Assembly (NCBI GenBank): GCA_023362775.1
Contig: JALMGJ010000029.1
Span: 1,702,001-1,766,000 of the forward strand
Length of the DNA stretch: 64,000 bases
Reading direction: 5' to 3'
Source: Charina bottae
Taxonomy: Eukaryota > Chordata > Lepidosauria > Squamata > Charinaidae
Shown here: piece after piece, positions 35,137 to 44,469 of the stretch
How the letters are laid out: each line of letters starts with the position of its first letter
How positions within the stretch are numbered: position 1 is the stretch's first letter
The notes under the pieces: generated by a model
What the model saw: the letters and a program-made list of their open reading frames with translations, nothing else
What the model was told of the DNA's origin: nothing
The model's database searches: none
Made by a program: the position numbers and the translations under genes

Positions 35137-35520
35137 AAATAAAGAACTGATTGGGTTCAAAGAGAAAGGTGAAGGGATGAAGCAGCCTTCAGCTTCTTCC
35201 CAAAGAAAAGGAAAACAGTGGGGGATGGAGAGAACTGTACCTGTTATAACTGTGAAAAGAGAGAGCATTTGTCCAAAGACTTTCAAAACCGGAATAGAAA
35301 AGGGATATCAGCAATGGTTTAGGTATCCCTGGGGAGCCAAATCATGGTCCCAGCCAAAGTTAATGGGGTAGCTGTTCAAGGTCTTGTGGATACAGGAAGT
35401 AGAAGGTCCTTAGTACATTTTAGTAAAGGAAGCAGTATATATAGGGAAAGAGCCCCTTACAAGTGTTTTTGAGCACACTGAACAAGTTCCTTTGGTCAAG
35501 GCAAGGATACAGGCCATGGA

Positions 35521-35602
35521 CTGTGAGCAAGACTGCCCAGAGTCCCCTTCGGGGGAGATGGTGCGGTAATAGAAATAAATAAATAAATAAATAAAGACAC
35601 AG
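35521..35602 (+). mobile_element. L2 3'-tail insertion in Gypsy
   Basis: GACTGCCCAGAGTCCCCTTC and GGGGGAGATGGTGCGG, followed by an (AAAT)n tail, interrupt the polyprotein between the protease and later sequence. It is only the terminal 80 bases of an L2. Confidence 0.7.
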
Positions 35603-36065
35603 TGGCAGGGGTAATCCTTAAATTGCTTTGTAAGCTGGCAATTGGAACTGATTTTCCAAATACAAGTGATTGGATTAAAAGGGAAGGAACTGTGAAGGAG
35701 ACTAAGATAGTAGGAGTAACTACTAAAGTTCAGTCTAAAACAAAGGCAGAGAAGGAAGAGCTCCATGAGGAGAAACAACCTGGGATTCTTCCTAGTCATG
35801 CAGATTTAGTACGAGGTAGTCCTAAAAAAGAAAAGGCCTTAAGGAATGCAGATAAAGTCGAGGTGAACCTCTCTGAGAAGACATTCCAAAATGGGAGGTC
35901 AGTTTAGAGCTCCTTCAGAAGAAAGGTCCACCTTACTACCATGTTGGGTGGCAGCCCAGGAGGGTATTGGAAATAGAGAAATGATACCCAGATTTCAAGA
36001 GAAATCAGGGCTATTATTCTGCATCAAAAGTCACCCCTATACCAAGGACCAGATAGAACAGATAG

Positions 36066-36169
36066 TTTTGTTGTTTATTCATTCAGTCGCTTCCGACTCT
36101 TCGTGACTTCATGGACCAGCCCATGCCAGAGCTTTCTGTCGGCTGTCACCATCCCCAGCTCCCCCATGG
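36066..36169 (-). mobile_element. BovB 3'-end fragment in Gypsy
   Basis: About 104 bases nearly identical to the 3' end of the BovB copy at 5377 (TTGTTTATTCATTCAGTCGC, GACTCTTCGTGACTTCATGG, CATCCCCAGCTCCCCCATGG). It lies between Gypsy pol pieces. No clear target duplication was found. Confidence 0.85.
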
Positions 36170-36269
36170 CGTATTAGAAATAGCACATGAGAATCCTTGT
36201 CCTGGACACTTCAGTAGGGAAGGCACTCAGCAAGTGGCTGGTCTTGTCCAACTAATATTCAACCTTGAG

Positions 36270-39200
36270 TTCATTCATTCATTGGCGATCACTCGTAGCC
36301 GAGTAAGATTGTCTTCCAAAGGTAAAATTTTAACGGTGGATCCGTAAGTGGCTGTAAAGGCCAATTTTGGATCCGCACAACCTCCCACAATGAGGGCATA
36401 GGTTTCCGGGTGGGAGACGGTCATGATGAGGGTCTGCCTGACGTGCCTTCCTTTTAGCTCTTTTATCCTTTTCGCCCTGTACTCGTGTTTCTTCAAAGTC
36501 CATAGCGCCATTAATAAAGGATGACCTCCAATTGAAACGCTCATGAGTTAGGGCTTCCCAGTTCTCAATGCTGATATTACATTTTTTTAAATTAACTTTG
36601 AGAGTATCTTTGAATCTCTTTTGCTGTCCACCAATATTCCGTTTTCCATTCTTAAGTTGGGAGTAAAGTAGCTGCTTTGGAAGACGATGGTCAGGCATTC
36701 GAACAACATGACCGGTCCAGCGAAGTTGATGTTGGATGATCATTGTTTCAATGCTGGTGGTTTTCGCTTCTTCTAATACGCTAACATTAGTCCGCCTATC
36801 TTCCCAAGTAATTTGCAGAATTTTTCGGAGGCAGCGTTGATGGAATCTTTCAAGAAGTTGGAGGTGGCGTTTGTAGAGGGTCCATGTTTCACAGGCGTAC
36901 AGAAGGGTTGGTAGTACAATGGCTTTGTAAACAAGCATTTTGGTCTCCCTGCGAATGTCCCGATCCTCAAACACTCTACGCTTCATTCGGGAGAAAGCTA
37001 CACTCGCAGAGCTCAGGCGATGCTGAATTTCAGCGTCGATGTCGGCTTTTGTAGATAGATGGCTGCCGAGATAAGAAAAGTGATCGACATTTTCTAGTGA
37101 CACACCTTTAAGCTGGATTGATGGCGCTGCGGAGGGATTGGTTCGAACTTGCTGGTAAAGCACTTTGGTTTTTTTAATGTTAATCGAGAGGCCGAGTTTT
37201 TCATATGCTTCTGCAAAGATGTTTAGGATAGTTTGAAGATCTTCCTCGGAGTGTGCACAGACTACGTTATCATCAGCATATTGAAGTTCTATAACAGAAG
37301 TTGCAATTACCTTATTTTTTGCTTTCAGCCTACTAAGATTAAAAAGCTTTCCATCTGTTCGATATATAATTTCTACACCAGTAGGAAGTTTCTCTTCAAC
37401 AAGGTGCATAATCATAGCGATGAAGATAGCGAATAAGGTTGGAGCAATAACACATCCCTGTTTAACGCCGGATTCCACTTTAAATGGATCGCTTTGAGAG
37501 CCATTGTTATTCAGGATTGTTGCCATCATGTCGTCATGGAGTAATCGCAAGATGTTCACAAATTTATCAGGGCATCCGATTTTCAGAAGGATGGTCCAGA
37601 GAGCAGTACGATTTACAGTATCAAAAGCTTTAGTCAGATCAATAAACGCCATGTACAGAGGGCGGTTTTGCTCCTTGCATTTTTCTTGAAGCTGTCGTGC
37701 AGTGAAGATCATATCCACTGTTCCCCTGGAAGGGCGGAAGCCATTTTGCGTTTCAGGGAGGATGTCTTCTGATACAGATAGGAGACGGTTTGCAATGATC
37801 TTTGCCAGGATTTTGCCTGCTGTGGCTAGAAGGGAGATGCCTCGATAGTTTCCACAGTCTGTTCTATCACCCTTTTTAAAGAGAGTGATAATTATGGCAT
37901 CCCTAAAGTCTGCTGGAATCTCCTCCCTCATCCAGATTTTTTCGATGAGCTTATGAAGTTGTTGTGTAAGTTCAGGCCCGCCTTCAGGAATCCCATCAGG
38001 TCCACTAGCTTTGTTATTTTTCATTTGTTTAGTGGCTTTACTGACTTCCTCCAAACTAGGGGGTACTGCAAGCTCATTTCTTATTTGTTTTTGCGGGATT
38101 TGCAAGAAGACTTCATCAGCCACAGTAGAGTGACGATTAAGGAGATTGTAGTAATGCTCTTTCCAGCGCAGTGCAATAGACTCTTTGTCCTTTAGAAGCT
38201 TAGCACCATCTACTGAGCGTAAGGGATTTGTACCATGGTTTGTTGGTCCATAGATGGCCTTTATGGCATTAAAAAAGCCCCGTGCATCATGAGCATCTGC
38301 AAAATGTTGGGTTTCTTGGGCTTTTTTTATCCACCATATGTTCTTAAGTTCTCTAGTTCTTCTTTGGACTTCTGCCTTTGCACTGGCGTAGATTTTTTTC
38401 TTAACGGCACAGTTAATATCTTTTTGCCATATCTGGAAGGCTTTCCTTTTCTTGTCAATAATATGTTCAATCTCACTATCGTTCTCATCAAACCAGTCCT
38501 GATGTCTCTTAGTCTGGTATCCGATAGTTTGTTCACAGGCTGAAATAATAGAAGTCTTCAATTTAATCCAGTGTTCCTCAACATTTTCAGGAAGTTCCAT
38601 AGGCAGATGTTCCTTGAGAGTTGATTGAAAGCAAGCTCGTTTAATAGGATCTTGAAGGGCCAGTGTATTCATTTTACGCCTTGGTTTTCTTCCTTGGAGC
38701 CTACGATGAGGGACAATCTTTATGGCCATCGTGGATCGAATTAATCGATGGTCTGTCCAGCAGTCATCGGCGCTCGTCATGGCTCTGGTGAGAAGTACAT
38801 CACGGCGATCTCTAGCACGGACAATTACATAATCTAAAAGATGCCAGTGCTTCGACCGTGGGTGCTTCCATGATGTTTTAAATTTATTTTTCTGGCGAAA
38901 GAGTGTGTTAGTAATGACAAGGTTATGCTCTGCACATTTAGTCAGAAGTAAGATTCCATTTGTGTTGCTGTTGTCAACTCCTTCTTTCCCAATGATCCCT
39001 GGCCACAAATCAAAATCACGCCCAACTCTTGCATTGAAATCGCCCAGGAGGATAATTTTATCCTCCTTTGGTATCTCTGATAAGATGGTGTCCAGCTGGG
39101 TATAAAATTTTTCCTTGATATCCTCATCTGCATCTAGTGTTGGTGCGTAAGCACTTAGGATAGTTGCCTGTTGGTTTTTGGCGAGTTTTATTCGCAGAGT

Positions 39201-40190
39201 TGAGAGTCGTTCGTTAATCCCAGTGGGAACTTCTGACAAGAGCTTCACAATGTCGTTTTTGATAGCAAAGCCTACCCCATGTATTCGTCGTTCTTGTTCA
39301 GGCAGTCCTTTCCAAAAGAAGGTATAACCTCCTTTTTCTTCCTTCAACTGTCCTTCTCCTGCTCTTCGAGTTTCTTGGAGTGCTGCTATATCAATATTAA
39401 AACGTCTCAGCTCCCTTGCAATAATGGCAGTCCTACGTTCAGGTCGTTCACTATCCATATTGTCTTGCAGTGTCCGTATATTCCATGTTCCAAAATTCAT
39501 GTGTTTTTTACGACCGCTAGATGGTGACCCCACTGGTCGCGGTAATCCAGTCAGGGAGAAAATGAGGCAGACTATGTTTAGGGCACCTTTTCTAGCCCCC
39601 TCCCCATATGGGGTGAGCAGAGTGGATCCTAAATAGGGCTGCTCAGTCGTGGATACAGCTGCCGAACTACTCAACTGCCTCGATCCTTGAGTCAGGGCGA
39701 CTGAATCCGTATCCACCGCCCATGTGCTGGTCCATGACTAGGAGCTTCCGGATTTCACAGTCCTGCCCCCGTTGCCATTCGTCAGTCGCCATGGGACTTT
39801 TGGTTGTTTTGGGTTTGGTGTGGTTGGAAGACGCCTGTGCGTGAATTTGTTTTATGTGTGGAGATCGGTGCACAACGATCAGCACACAACCTTCACAGAA
39901 AAAGGTTCTAATCCAATGGTATGGATACCATGACGATTGGTGACCTTTTGTCTGCTGCAGCCTTCATCCGCCTTCGCAGCCGTTGTAACAATACACCTTG
40001 TTATCTTCCGCCTGTTCTGCCGTTGAGGACTTTCTTGGATCGTTCTTTGTCTGGTTCCTCCCCCTGGACCTTACCGCCATGGGTGACCCTGCCAGGAGTA
40101 CATGACTCCCGACGGCTTCGCTCACAGGGTTCATTGGGAACACACAAGCCCACTCACCACAACAAGGTGACGATCCAGCGAGTGAGAATT
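36270..40190 (-). mobile_element. APE-type non-LTR retrotransposon, near full length, ORF intact
   Basis: A 3.9-kb minus-strand LINE. The 3' UTR is very short and ends in (ATGA)n-type repeats at 36270-36284. The 5' UTR (about 39717-40190) starts near a CACCTTGTTGTGGTGAGTGG box, similar to the 5' end of BovB. One long ORF (39716-36330) encodes endonuclease, RT and a C-terminal finger. It is distinct from BovB and L2. Its clade is not certain: it could be Vingi or RTE-X. A truncated sister copy lies at 25.7 kb. No target duplication could be placed with confidence. It inserted at the right edge of the Gypsy. Confidence 0.88.
36330..39716 (-). CDS. LINE endonuclease/reverse transcriptase, uninterrupted 1128 aa
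   Basis: Residues 73-300 are an APE-like endonuclease: NFGTWNIRTLQD, AALQETRRAG, ILSAYAPTLDAD, ILLGDFNARVGRD and a final CWTDHRLI in place of the usual SDH. Residues 560-830 are the RT: KNNKASGPDGIPEG, NYRGISLLATAGKILAKI, NGFRPSRGTVDMIF, FIDLTKAFDTVNR, SGVKQGCVIAPTLFAIF and LQYADDNVV with both catalytic aspartates. Residues 900-1090 are the LINE C-terminal region (LLYACETWTLYKRH, QLRWTGHVVRMPD). The end is a C2H2-type finger, CPHCGRLCGSKIGLYSHLRIH. No stop or frameshift occurs in 3.4 kb. The first ATG is used; residues 1-70 are low-complexity, so a later start at the MNFGTW methionine is possible. It would nick DNA and prime reverse transcription of its own RNA. Confidence 0.92.
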   Translation of the reverse strand: MDTDSVALTQGSRQLSSSAAVSTTEQPYLGSTLLTPYGEGARKGALNIVCLIFSLTGLPRPVGSPSSGRKKHMNFGTWNIRTLQDNMDSERPERRTAIIARELRRFNIDIAALQETRRAGEGQLKEEKGGYTFFWKGLPEQERRIHGVGFAIKNDIVKLLSEVPTGINERLSTLRIKLAKNQQATILSAYAPTLDADEDIKEKFYTQLDTILSEIPKEDKIILLGDFNARVGRDFDLWPGIIGKEGVDNSNTNGILLLTKCAEHNLVITNTLFRQKNKFKTSWKHPRSKHWHLLDYVIVRARDRRDVLLTRAMTSADDCWTDHRLIRSTMAIKIVPHRRLQGRKPRRKMNTLALQDPIKRACFQSTLKEHLPMELPENVEEHWIKLKTSIISACEQTIGYQTKRHQDWFDENDSEIEHIIDKKRKAFQIWQKDINCAVKKKIYASAKAEVQRRTRELKNIWWIKKAQETQHFADAHDARGFFNAIKAIYGPTNHGTNPLRSVDGAKLLKDKESIALRWKEHYYNLLNRHSTVADEVFLQIPQKQIRNELAVPPSLEEVSKATKQMKNNKASGPDGIPEGGPELTQQLHKLIEKIWMREEIPADFRDAIIITLFKKGDRTDCGNYRGISLLATAGKILAKIIANRLLSVSEDILPETQNGFRPSRGTVDMIFTARQLQEKCKEQNRPLYMAFIDLTKAFDTVNRTALWTILLKIGCPDKFVNILRLLHDDMMATILNNNGSQSDPFKVESGVKQGCVIAPTLFAIFIAMIMHLVEEKLPTGVEIIYRTDGKLFNLSRLKAKNKVIATSVIELQYADDNVVCAHSEEDLQTILNIFAEAYEKLGLSINIKKTKVLYQQVRTNPSAAPSIQLKGVSLENVDHFSYLGSHLSTKADIDAEIQHRLSSASVAFSRMKRRVFEDRDIRRETKMLVYKAIVLPTLLYACETWTLYKRHLQLLERFHQRCLRKILQITWEDRRTNVSVLEEAKTTSIETMIIQHQLRWTGHVVRMPDHRLPKQLLYSQLKNGKRNIGGQQKRFKDTLKVNLKKCNISIENWEALTHERFNWRSSFINGAMDFEETRVQGEKDKRAKRKARQADPHHDRLPPGNLCPHCGRLCGSKIGLYSHLRIHR

Positions 40191-40204
40191 CTCTCTCACT
40201 CAGT

Positions 40205-40720
40205 ATTACTCAGTATTGAGTAATTCTCAGTGACTGCATCCTCCAGATGCCTAGCAAATTCCTCACAGCTCCTCAACAACCCTTCTTCTGGTTTGTCATT
40301 CCCTGATAGGGTCCAGGTCACTTTAAACAGGACCTCTGGATGGCAATCTGCAGATGCAGGAAGAACAAACAAATATTGCCTTTTCACTGCTATTAACACC
40401 ATGCTGTAAGCACAAAGCAGAGCTCAGTTTGATTCACTTCTTGCCTTCTGCCAATACTGCTCTGGGTGTCTCCTATGTTGCTTCGTCTCCCAGAATTCCT
40501 TGGTAAACCAAGGAGGTCCCCTGAATCAGCAAACAGGGTGAGATCGATCAAGTGTTGTCACCTCAGTATTTTGCCTGATTATTGAGGAGTCACTAATCTT
40601 GATTGGGCAAGGCACTGGAGCAAGTGATACCCCTAAAACTTCATCACTTTTGGCTGGCACCAATTATTAAATGGCTTGCTCCTTTTCAGAGTTTGCCAAC
40701 CAAATAATGATTGCAGAATA
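40205..40720 (-). mobile_element. Old L2 fragment (region between endonuclease and RT)
   Basis: Blocks such as CCTTGGTAAACCAAGGAGG and GCATCCTCCAGATGCCTAGC are diverged versions of the L2 sequence at 24030-24160. By position it could be the 5' continuation of the old L2 at 31337-32990, pushed apart by the Gypsy and LINE insertions. Confidence 0.5.
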
Positions 40721-41726
40721 ATAGGGATCAAACACGGTAGTTTGCCTGCCAGGTGTGGATGTATGAATTGAAGAATATGAAGATAGGCTCACATTGGGTG
40801 CAGGGGAATGGATGAGACTCTCCCTGGCCAGACCAAGTACCAGTCAAGATTGGCATTCTGATGTGCAGCAAGCCCAGAGAAGGAGATAGAATTCCTACAT
40901 GCCATAGCAATTCTTCTTCCTTGATCAGTTAGTGCCACTCCAGGTATCCAAAATATTACACCCAGAAGAGGGTTAGGGTTAGGGTTACCTCCCCCACTGA
41001 AGCTTTCTTAACCATCATTATAAATAATTTCTCAGCAATTATTAAATTACAGTTTTTGATCATAGACTTACTTGGCAATGTATAACAACTTGAACAACTT
41101 ATCTTTTTTTATTGTAATTTGTTGTCAGATAACATTGGAATACTCTTTCTCAACATTACTAAATGATAAATAGCCACAAATACAATCCATATGGAATAGC
41201 TCTTTGCAAGTTCTGTGGAAATGGATATGACACATAGTGGAGACCATCATTCTGGGTTGTGCCCCAAGTATTTGGTGAGATGATTGCCCTATACTGTATA
41301 TCTCCTTTAAAATGTATGTTTAAAGTTATGAAGAAGTAATAACATTGTCCTAGGTCAGTGAGGTAGCAAACGTTTTCAACATTCACGAGCTCCCCGCTCT
41401 TATGCATCCAGCCTTTCCCTTAACTTGCAGATTTGACACCTTTCACTTGACCTATGATCTCATCAATTCTGGAAGTTAGTACACACACACAGCCCTGTAA
41501 AAATCAACTCAACAAGAGGTGCTAAAAAAGCTCTGTGAGATCAAAAACAAGTTTTTCAGTAGCTGGCTAGCAAAGGCTGCACAGCAGGACAAGAAAAACT
41601 GAAAATGTTGTATTCATGATGGGACTTTTGTAGTTTTTGTTTTAGACAAGCATGTACTCTTTGGTATCAGTCTGATTGCTAAGTCAGCCTTTTTTGCAAT
41701 TTGCATGGACTCAATAATAATACACT
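40721..41726. other. No gene seen; short telomere-like repeat
   Basis: Unique sequence. At 40970-40987 there are nearly three TTAGGG units (GGGTTAGGGTTAGGGTTA), too short to be more than an interstitial trace. Confidence 0.5.
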
Positions 41727-41812
41727 TTATTTATTTTTTATTTATTTATGTTTCAATTTATATACCGCTCCATCTCCCCGCAAGGGAACTCTGGGCGGTT
41801 TACAAAACACTT
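41727..41812 (-). mobile_element. L2 LINE 3'-tail fragment
   Basis: An inverted L2 terminus: (TTTA)n, TATACCGCTCCATCTCCCCG and GGGAACTCTGGGCGGTTTAC. The following 600 bases up to 42419 hold nothing recognisable. Confidence 0.75.
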
Positions 41813-42419
41813 TCCACACAGAAGGCCCCAGATTCAATGTGTAGAGCCTCCAGTAATAAAGACAGGGGATGGGATGCAGCAGCTGTTTGCCAGAATCAAA
41901 GAGCAAAAAGATTTCTGACAATCAGAATAGAAAATACCAGGGTAGATAAATAAATAATATGAGCAGATTCAAAGTATCTTTCTATATTCCTATGTTGAGT
42001 GGAAGCTCAATTTCAAGCACTGTGAAAAGAGAGGAGATGGGCATATCTGGGCTGCAAAATCTGGAGGATTACTAGATGGCAGCAGTGAATTCAAGGTTCT
42101 GTATCTCTTTGCTGTCAGTGGTCAGCCCAGTTATGGCAGCCCCGATAGGAGGAAATAAAAGAAACAGACAAAACCTTTCATCATGTGTTTGAATTGCTTT
42201 GCAAAATGTTTCACTCATATATTTATATTGCTTTCAGTTGCTTTTGTCATCTAGCCAGATATTGGCCATACAGTCTTACAGCATCATTCCTCCGGTGCAA
42301 TCCCGAATTAGATGGGATGATTTATGGGATTCATCCAAGAACAGAGGAAGCAGCAAATATGGGAAACAATGACAAAAAAAAGTGAATACTTGCATAATAC
42401 ATAAGGCAGAATTTTTACC

Positions 42420-43051
42420 TCAGTGAAATGACTGTGAGCTCGGCCACCTGTGTGGTGGATCCATGTCCCTCCTGGCTGGTAAAAGCCTCCCGGGAGGTGA
42501 CATGTGGGTGGGTACTGGTGGTGACTAATGCATCTCTGGAGGAGGGGGTTGTGCCCCAGCCTTTTAAAGAGGTTGTGGTTAGCCCCCTCCTTAAGAAGCC
42601 ATCGCTGGATCCCACCCTGATGGACACTTTTCGTCCTGTCTCCAACCTCCCCTTTTTGGGGAAGGTTATTGGTCGCCCTGCAGCTCCAGAGGATCCTGGA
42701 TAAAACGGATTATCTTGACCCCTTTCAGTCAGGATTCAGGCCTGGATATGGGACAGAAACGGTATTGGTCGCGCTTTTCGATGATCTCTGGCTGGAGCAG
42801 GATGGAGGGTGTGTGTCCATCCTGGCTCTACTTGACCTCTTGGCAGCTTTCGATACCATCGACCATGGTATCCTTCTGGAGCAGCTTCGGGGGTTGGGGG
42901 TGGAGGGCACTGTGTTGTCCTGGTTTACCTCCTTCCTCCGGGGCCATGTCCAGTCGGTGTTGATCGGGGGCGAGAGGTCCCGCCCTTGGCCCCTGCTTTG
43001 TGGGGTGCCGCAGGGGTCGGTGCTCTCTCCACTCCTGTTTAACATCTACAT
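42420..43051 (+). mobile_element. L2 LINE, first part of a split copy (host of the nest)
   Basis: The start of the L2 RT on the + strand: DPCPSWLVKASREVTCG, FRPVSNLPFLGKV, DYLDPFQSGFRPGYGTETVL, LDLLAAFDTIDHGIL and GVPQGSVLSPLLFNIYI. A frameshift lies near 42670. The copy stops inside the NIY codons at the left end of a hAT transposon. It continues at 54299 with [14 protein letters not shown] and again at 55593. The final 8 bases (43044-43051, ATCTACAT) are the hAT target duplication. Confidence 0.92.
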
Positions 43052-43478
43052 CAGGCATGTCCAACCCCCAGGTCACATGCGGCCCTGAACAGCTAGTAAA
43101 GTGCCCCCCAAAAATCGTAAACTTTTAACATTATTTTGCCATTTTTTCGTGACTCAATCATGCTGTGCTCGATCACAGACTGCGTAGGTAGAAACAACGG
43201 AATGCTGTGTAGGGGAGGGGCAGTGCAGTGCTCACGCCGACGATGCCCATTACACACGTCAGCTTGTGGCGACTTGGCGTTATATATAATATTTCAACCT
43301 ATCTACATGTGTTCTGTGATGACAGGTGTTTATTGTTATTATTATTAAGTAGACATGTAAGTTTTCTAATTTGATTATTAAACTTTGCTTTGTTTATTTG
43401 CCTACCTAACAATTTACGATGGGCTTGTTGTGTTATTTCTTAAAAAAAATATTTATTCCTAAATAAATTTATTCCAGC

Positions 43479-43735
43479 ATGGCTTCAACGTTGTTTGAAC
43501 AGAAAACAGAACCCAAAAAAGAAAAGAAAAAAAGAAAAATCATGGATGAAGGATGAGTATTCAACGAAAAATGGACAGATTAGTACTTTTTTGTTGAGAC
43601 AAATACTAAGGCACTATACTTAATTCGTAGGGAAAATGTGTCAGTTTTCAAAGACTACAATTTGAAAAGGCATTATACGGAAAAACATGCTGCCAAATTT
43701 GAAGCGTATCAAGGAATTTGTCATAAAGACAAATT
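43479..43735 (+). pseudogene. hAT transposase, N-terminal BED-finger part
   Basis: It starts at an ATG with a Lys-rich leader (FEQKTEPKKEKKKRK). The zinc-binding region follows with ALYLIR-like text and FKDYNLKRHYTEKHAAKFEA, whose histidines match the second half of a BED finger. At least one premature stop and a frameshift occur within 43530-43630. The frame would continue directly into the next transposase piece at 44470 once the inserted LINE fragment is ignored. In the intact protein this part binds the transposon ends. Confidence 0.75.
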
Positions 43736-43747
43736 AGTGGAACTGAA

Positions 43748-44469
43748 CTTTAGATGCTTCTGGAGTGAAAGGATTAGCCAGCTATAAGCTGTTGCCCAGG
43801 AGACGCCCAAATGTGTTAACAGCACACTCTTCGTGGAGGCTCCTTTCGTGTCCTTTCGTTTGAAACCTACCTCTCTAGATAAGATCTACCATCTAGCCGG
43901 TATTGCCCCGCCTGCTGTTTGTAGAGAAGCAGCAGCATATAAAGAGAGGCTTAAATCATCATTATCCAAACAACACCCTCTTTACAGCTTACAACCAGCC
44001 CCTCAGAGATTAAAATCCAGGAAAAGTTTCCTTAGGTCGATGGAAGATTTTGATGAATTTAAAAGTAGAGTGGACCTATGGAAAGCTACAAAGAACCAAC
44101 ATTGGATGGAACCAGCAGAGGAGCTGGCACCTGGTTTTGGAGAAAGCTGGGAAGTTTGGAAATCGTTGAATAGACTACGCACGGATATAACAAGATCTAG
44201 AGATACTCTGAATAAATGGGGTTATCCGGTGACCTCTGCCCTTTGTGATTGTGGAGACTTGCAGACAACACATATGTACACTTGTCCTTTGTGCCCTGAT
44301 CAATGCACACTTTAGGACCTCATGACAGCACGACAGAATGCAATTAATGTTGCCAGTTTCTGAGCAAGATCTGTCTAATTTTTATATATTTTAATTTTTA
44401 TATTTCATATTTTAAATGCTATGTTTTACAGTATGTTTTAACTGTGATGCTTCTGACACGAATAAAAAA
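43748..44469 (+). mobile_element. LINE 3' fragment with 12-bp TSD, inside hAT
   Basis: 722 bases lie between two copies of AGTGGAACTGAA (43736-43747 and 44470-44481). The open frame 43833-44315 encodes the C-terminal domain of a LINE lineage not otherwise represented by long copies here. It contains LDKIYHLAGIAPPAV, RLKSRKSFLRSMEDF, WEVWKSLNRLRTDITR, and a Cys/His cluster ALCDCGDLQTTHMYTCPLCP. A 3' UTR of about 150 bases ends in CGAATAAAAAA. Upstream domains are lost by 5' truncation. The clade is not assigned. Confidence 0.85.

Larger units (their letters stand above)
33130..36264 (+). mobile_element. Gypsy retrotransposon of the Gmr1 type with SCAN-like capsid
   Basis: An LTR end is marked by a poly-A signal (AAATAAA near 33925) and ...GAAGCCATGACA ending at 34012. 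A primer-site-like ATTGGTGGTAGAGG follows directly. Broken Gag (34100-35140), a protease motif VDTGS (about 35388-35402) and an integrase zinc-binding remnant VLEIAHENPCPGHFSREGTQ (36171-36230) follow on the + strand. The left LTR boundary was not resolved (33130 is approximate). The RT and the 3' LTR are not visible. The element is cut by a BovB fragment, an L2 tail and, at its right end, the 3.9-kb LINE. Confidence 0.75.

Noticed and set aside
40970..40987. A telomere or fusion point
   Set aside because: Fewer than three TTAGGG units in unique sequence; too short.
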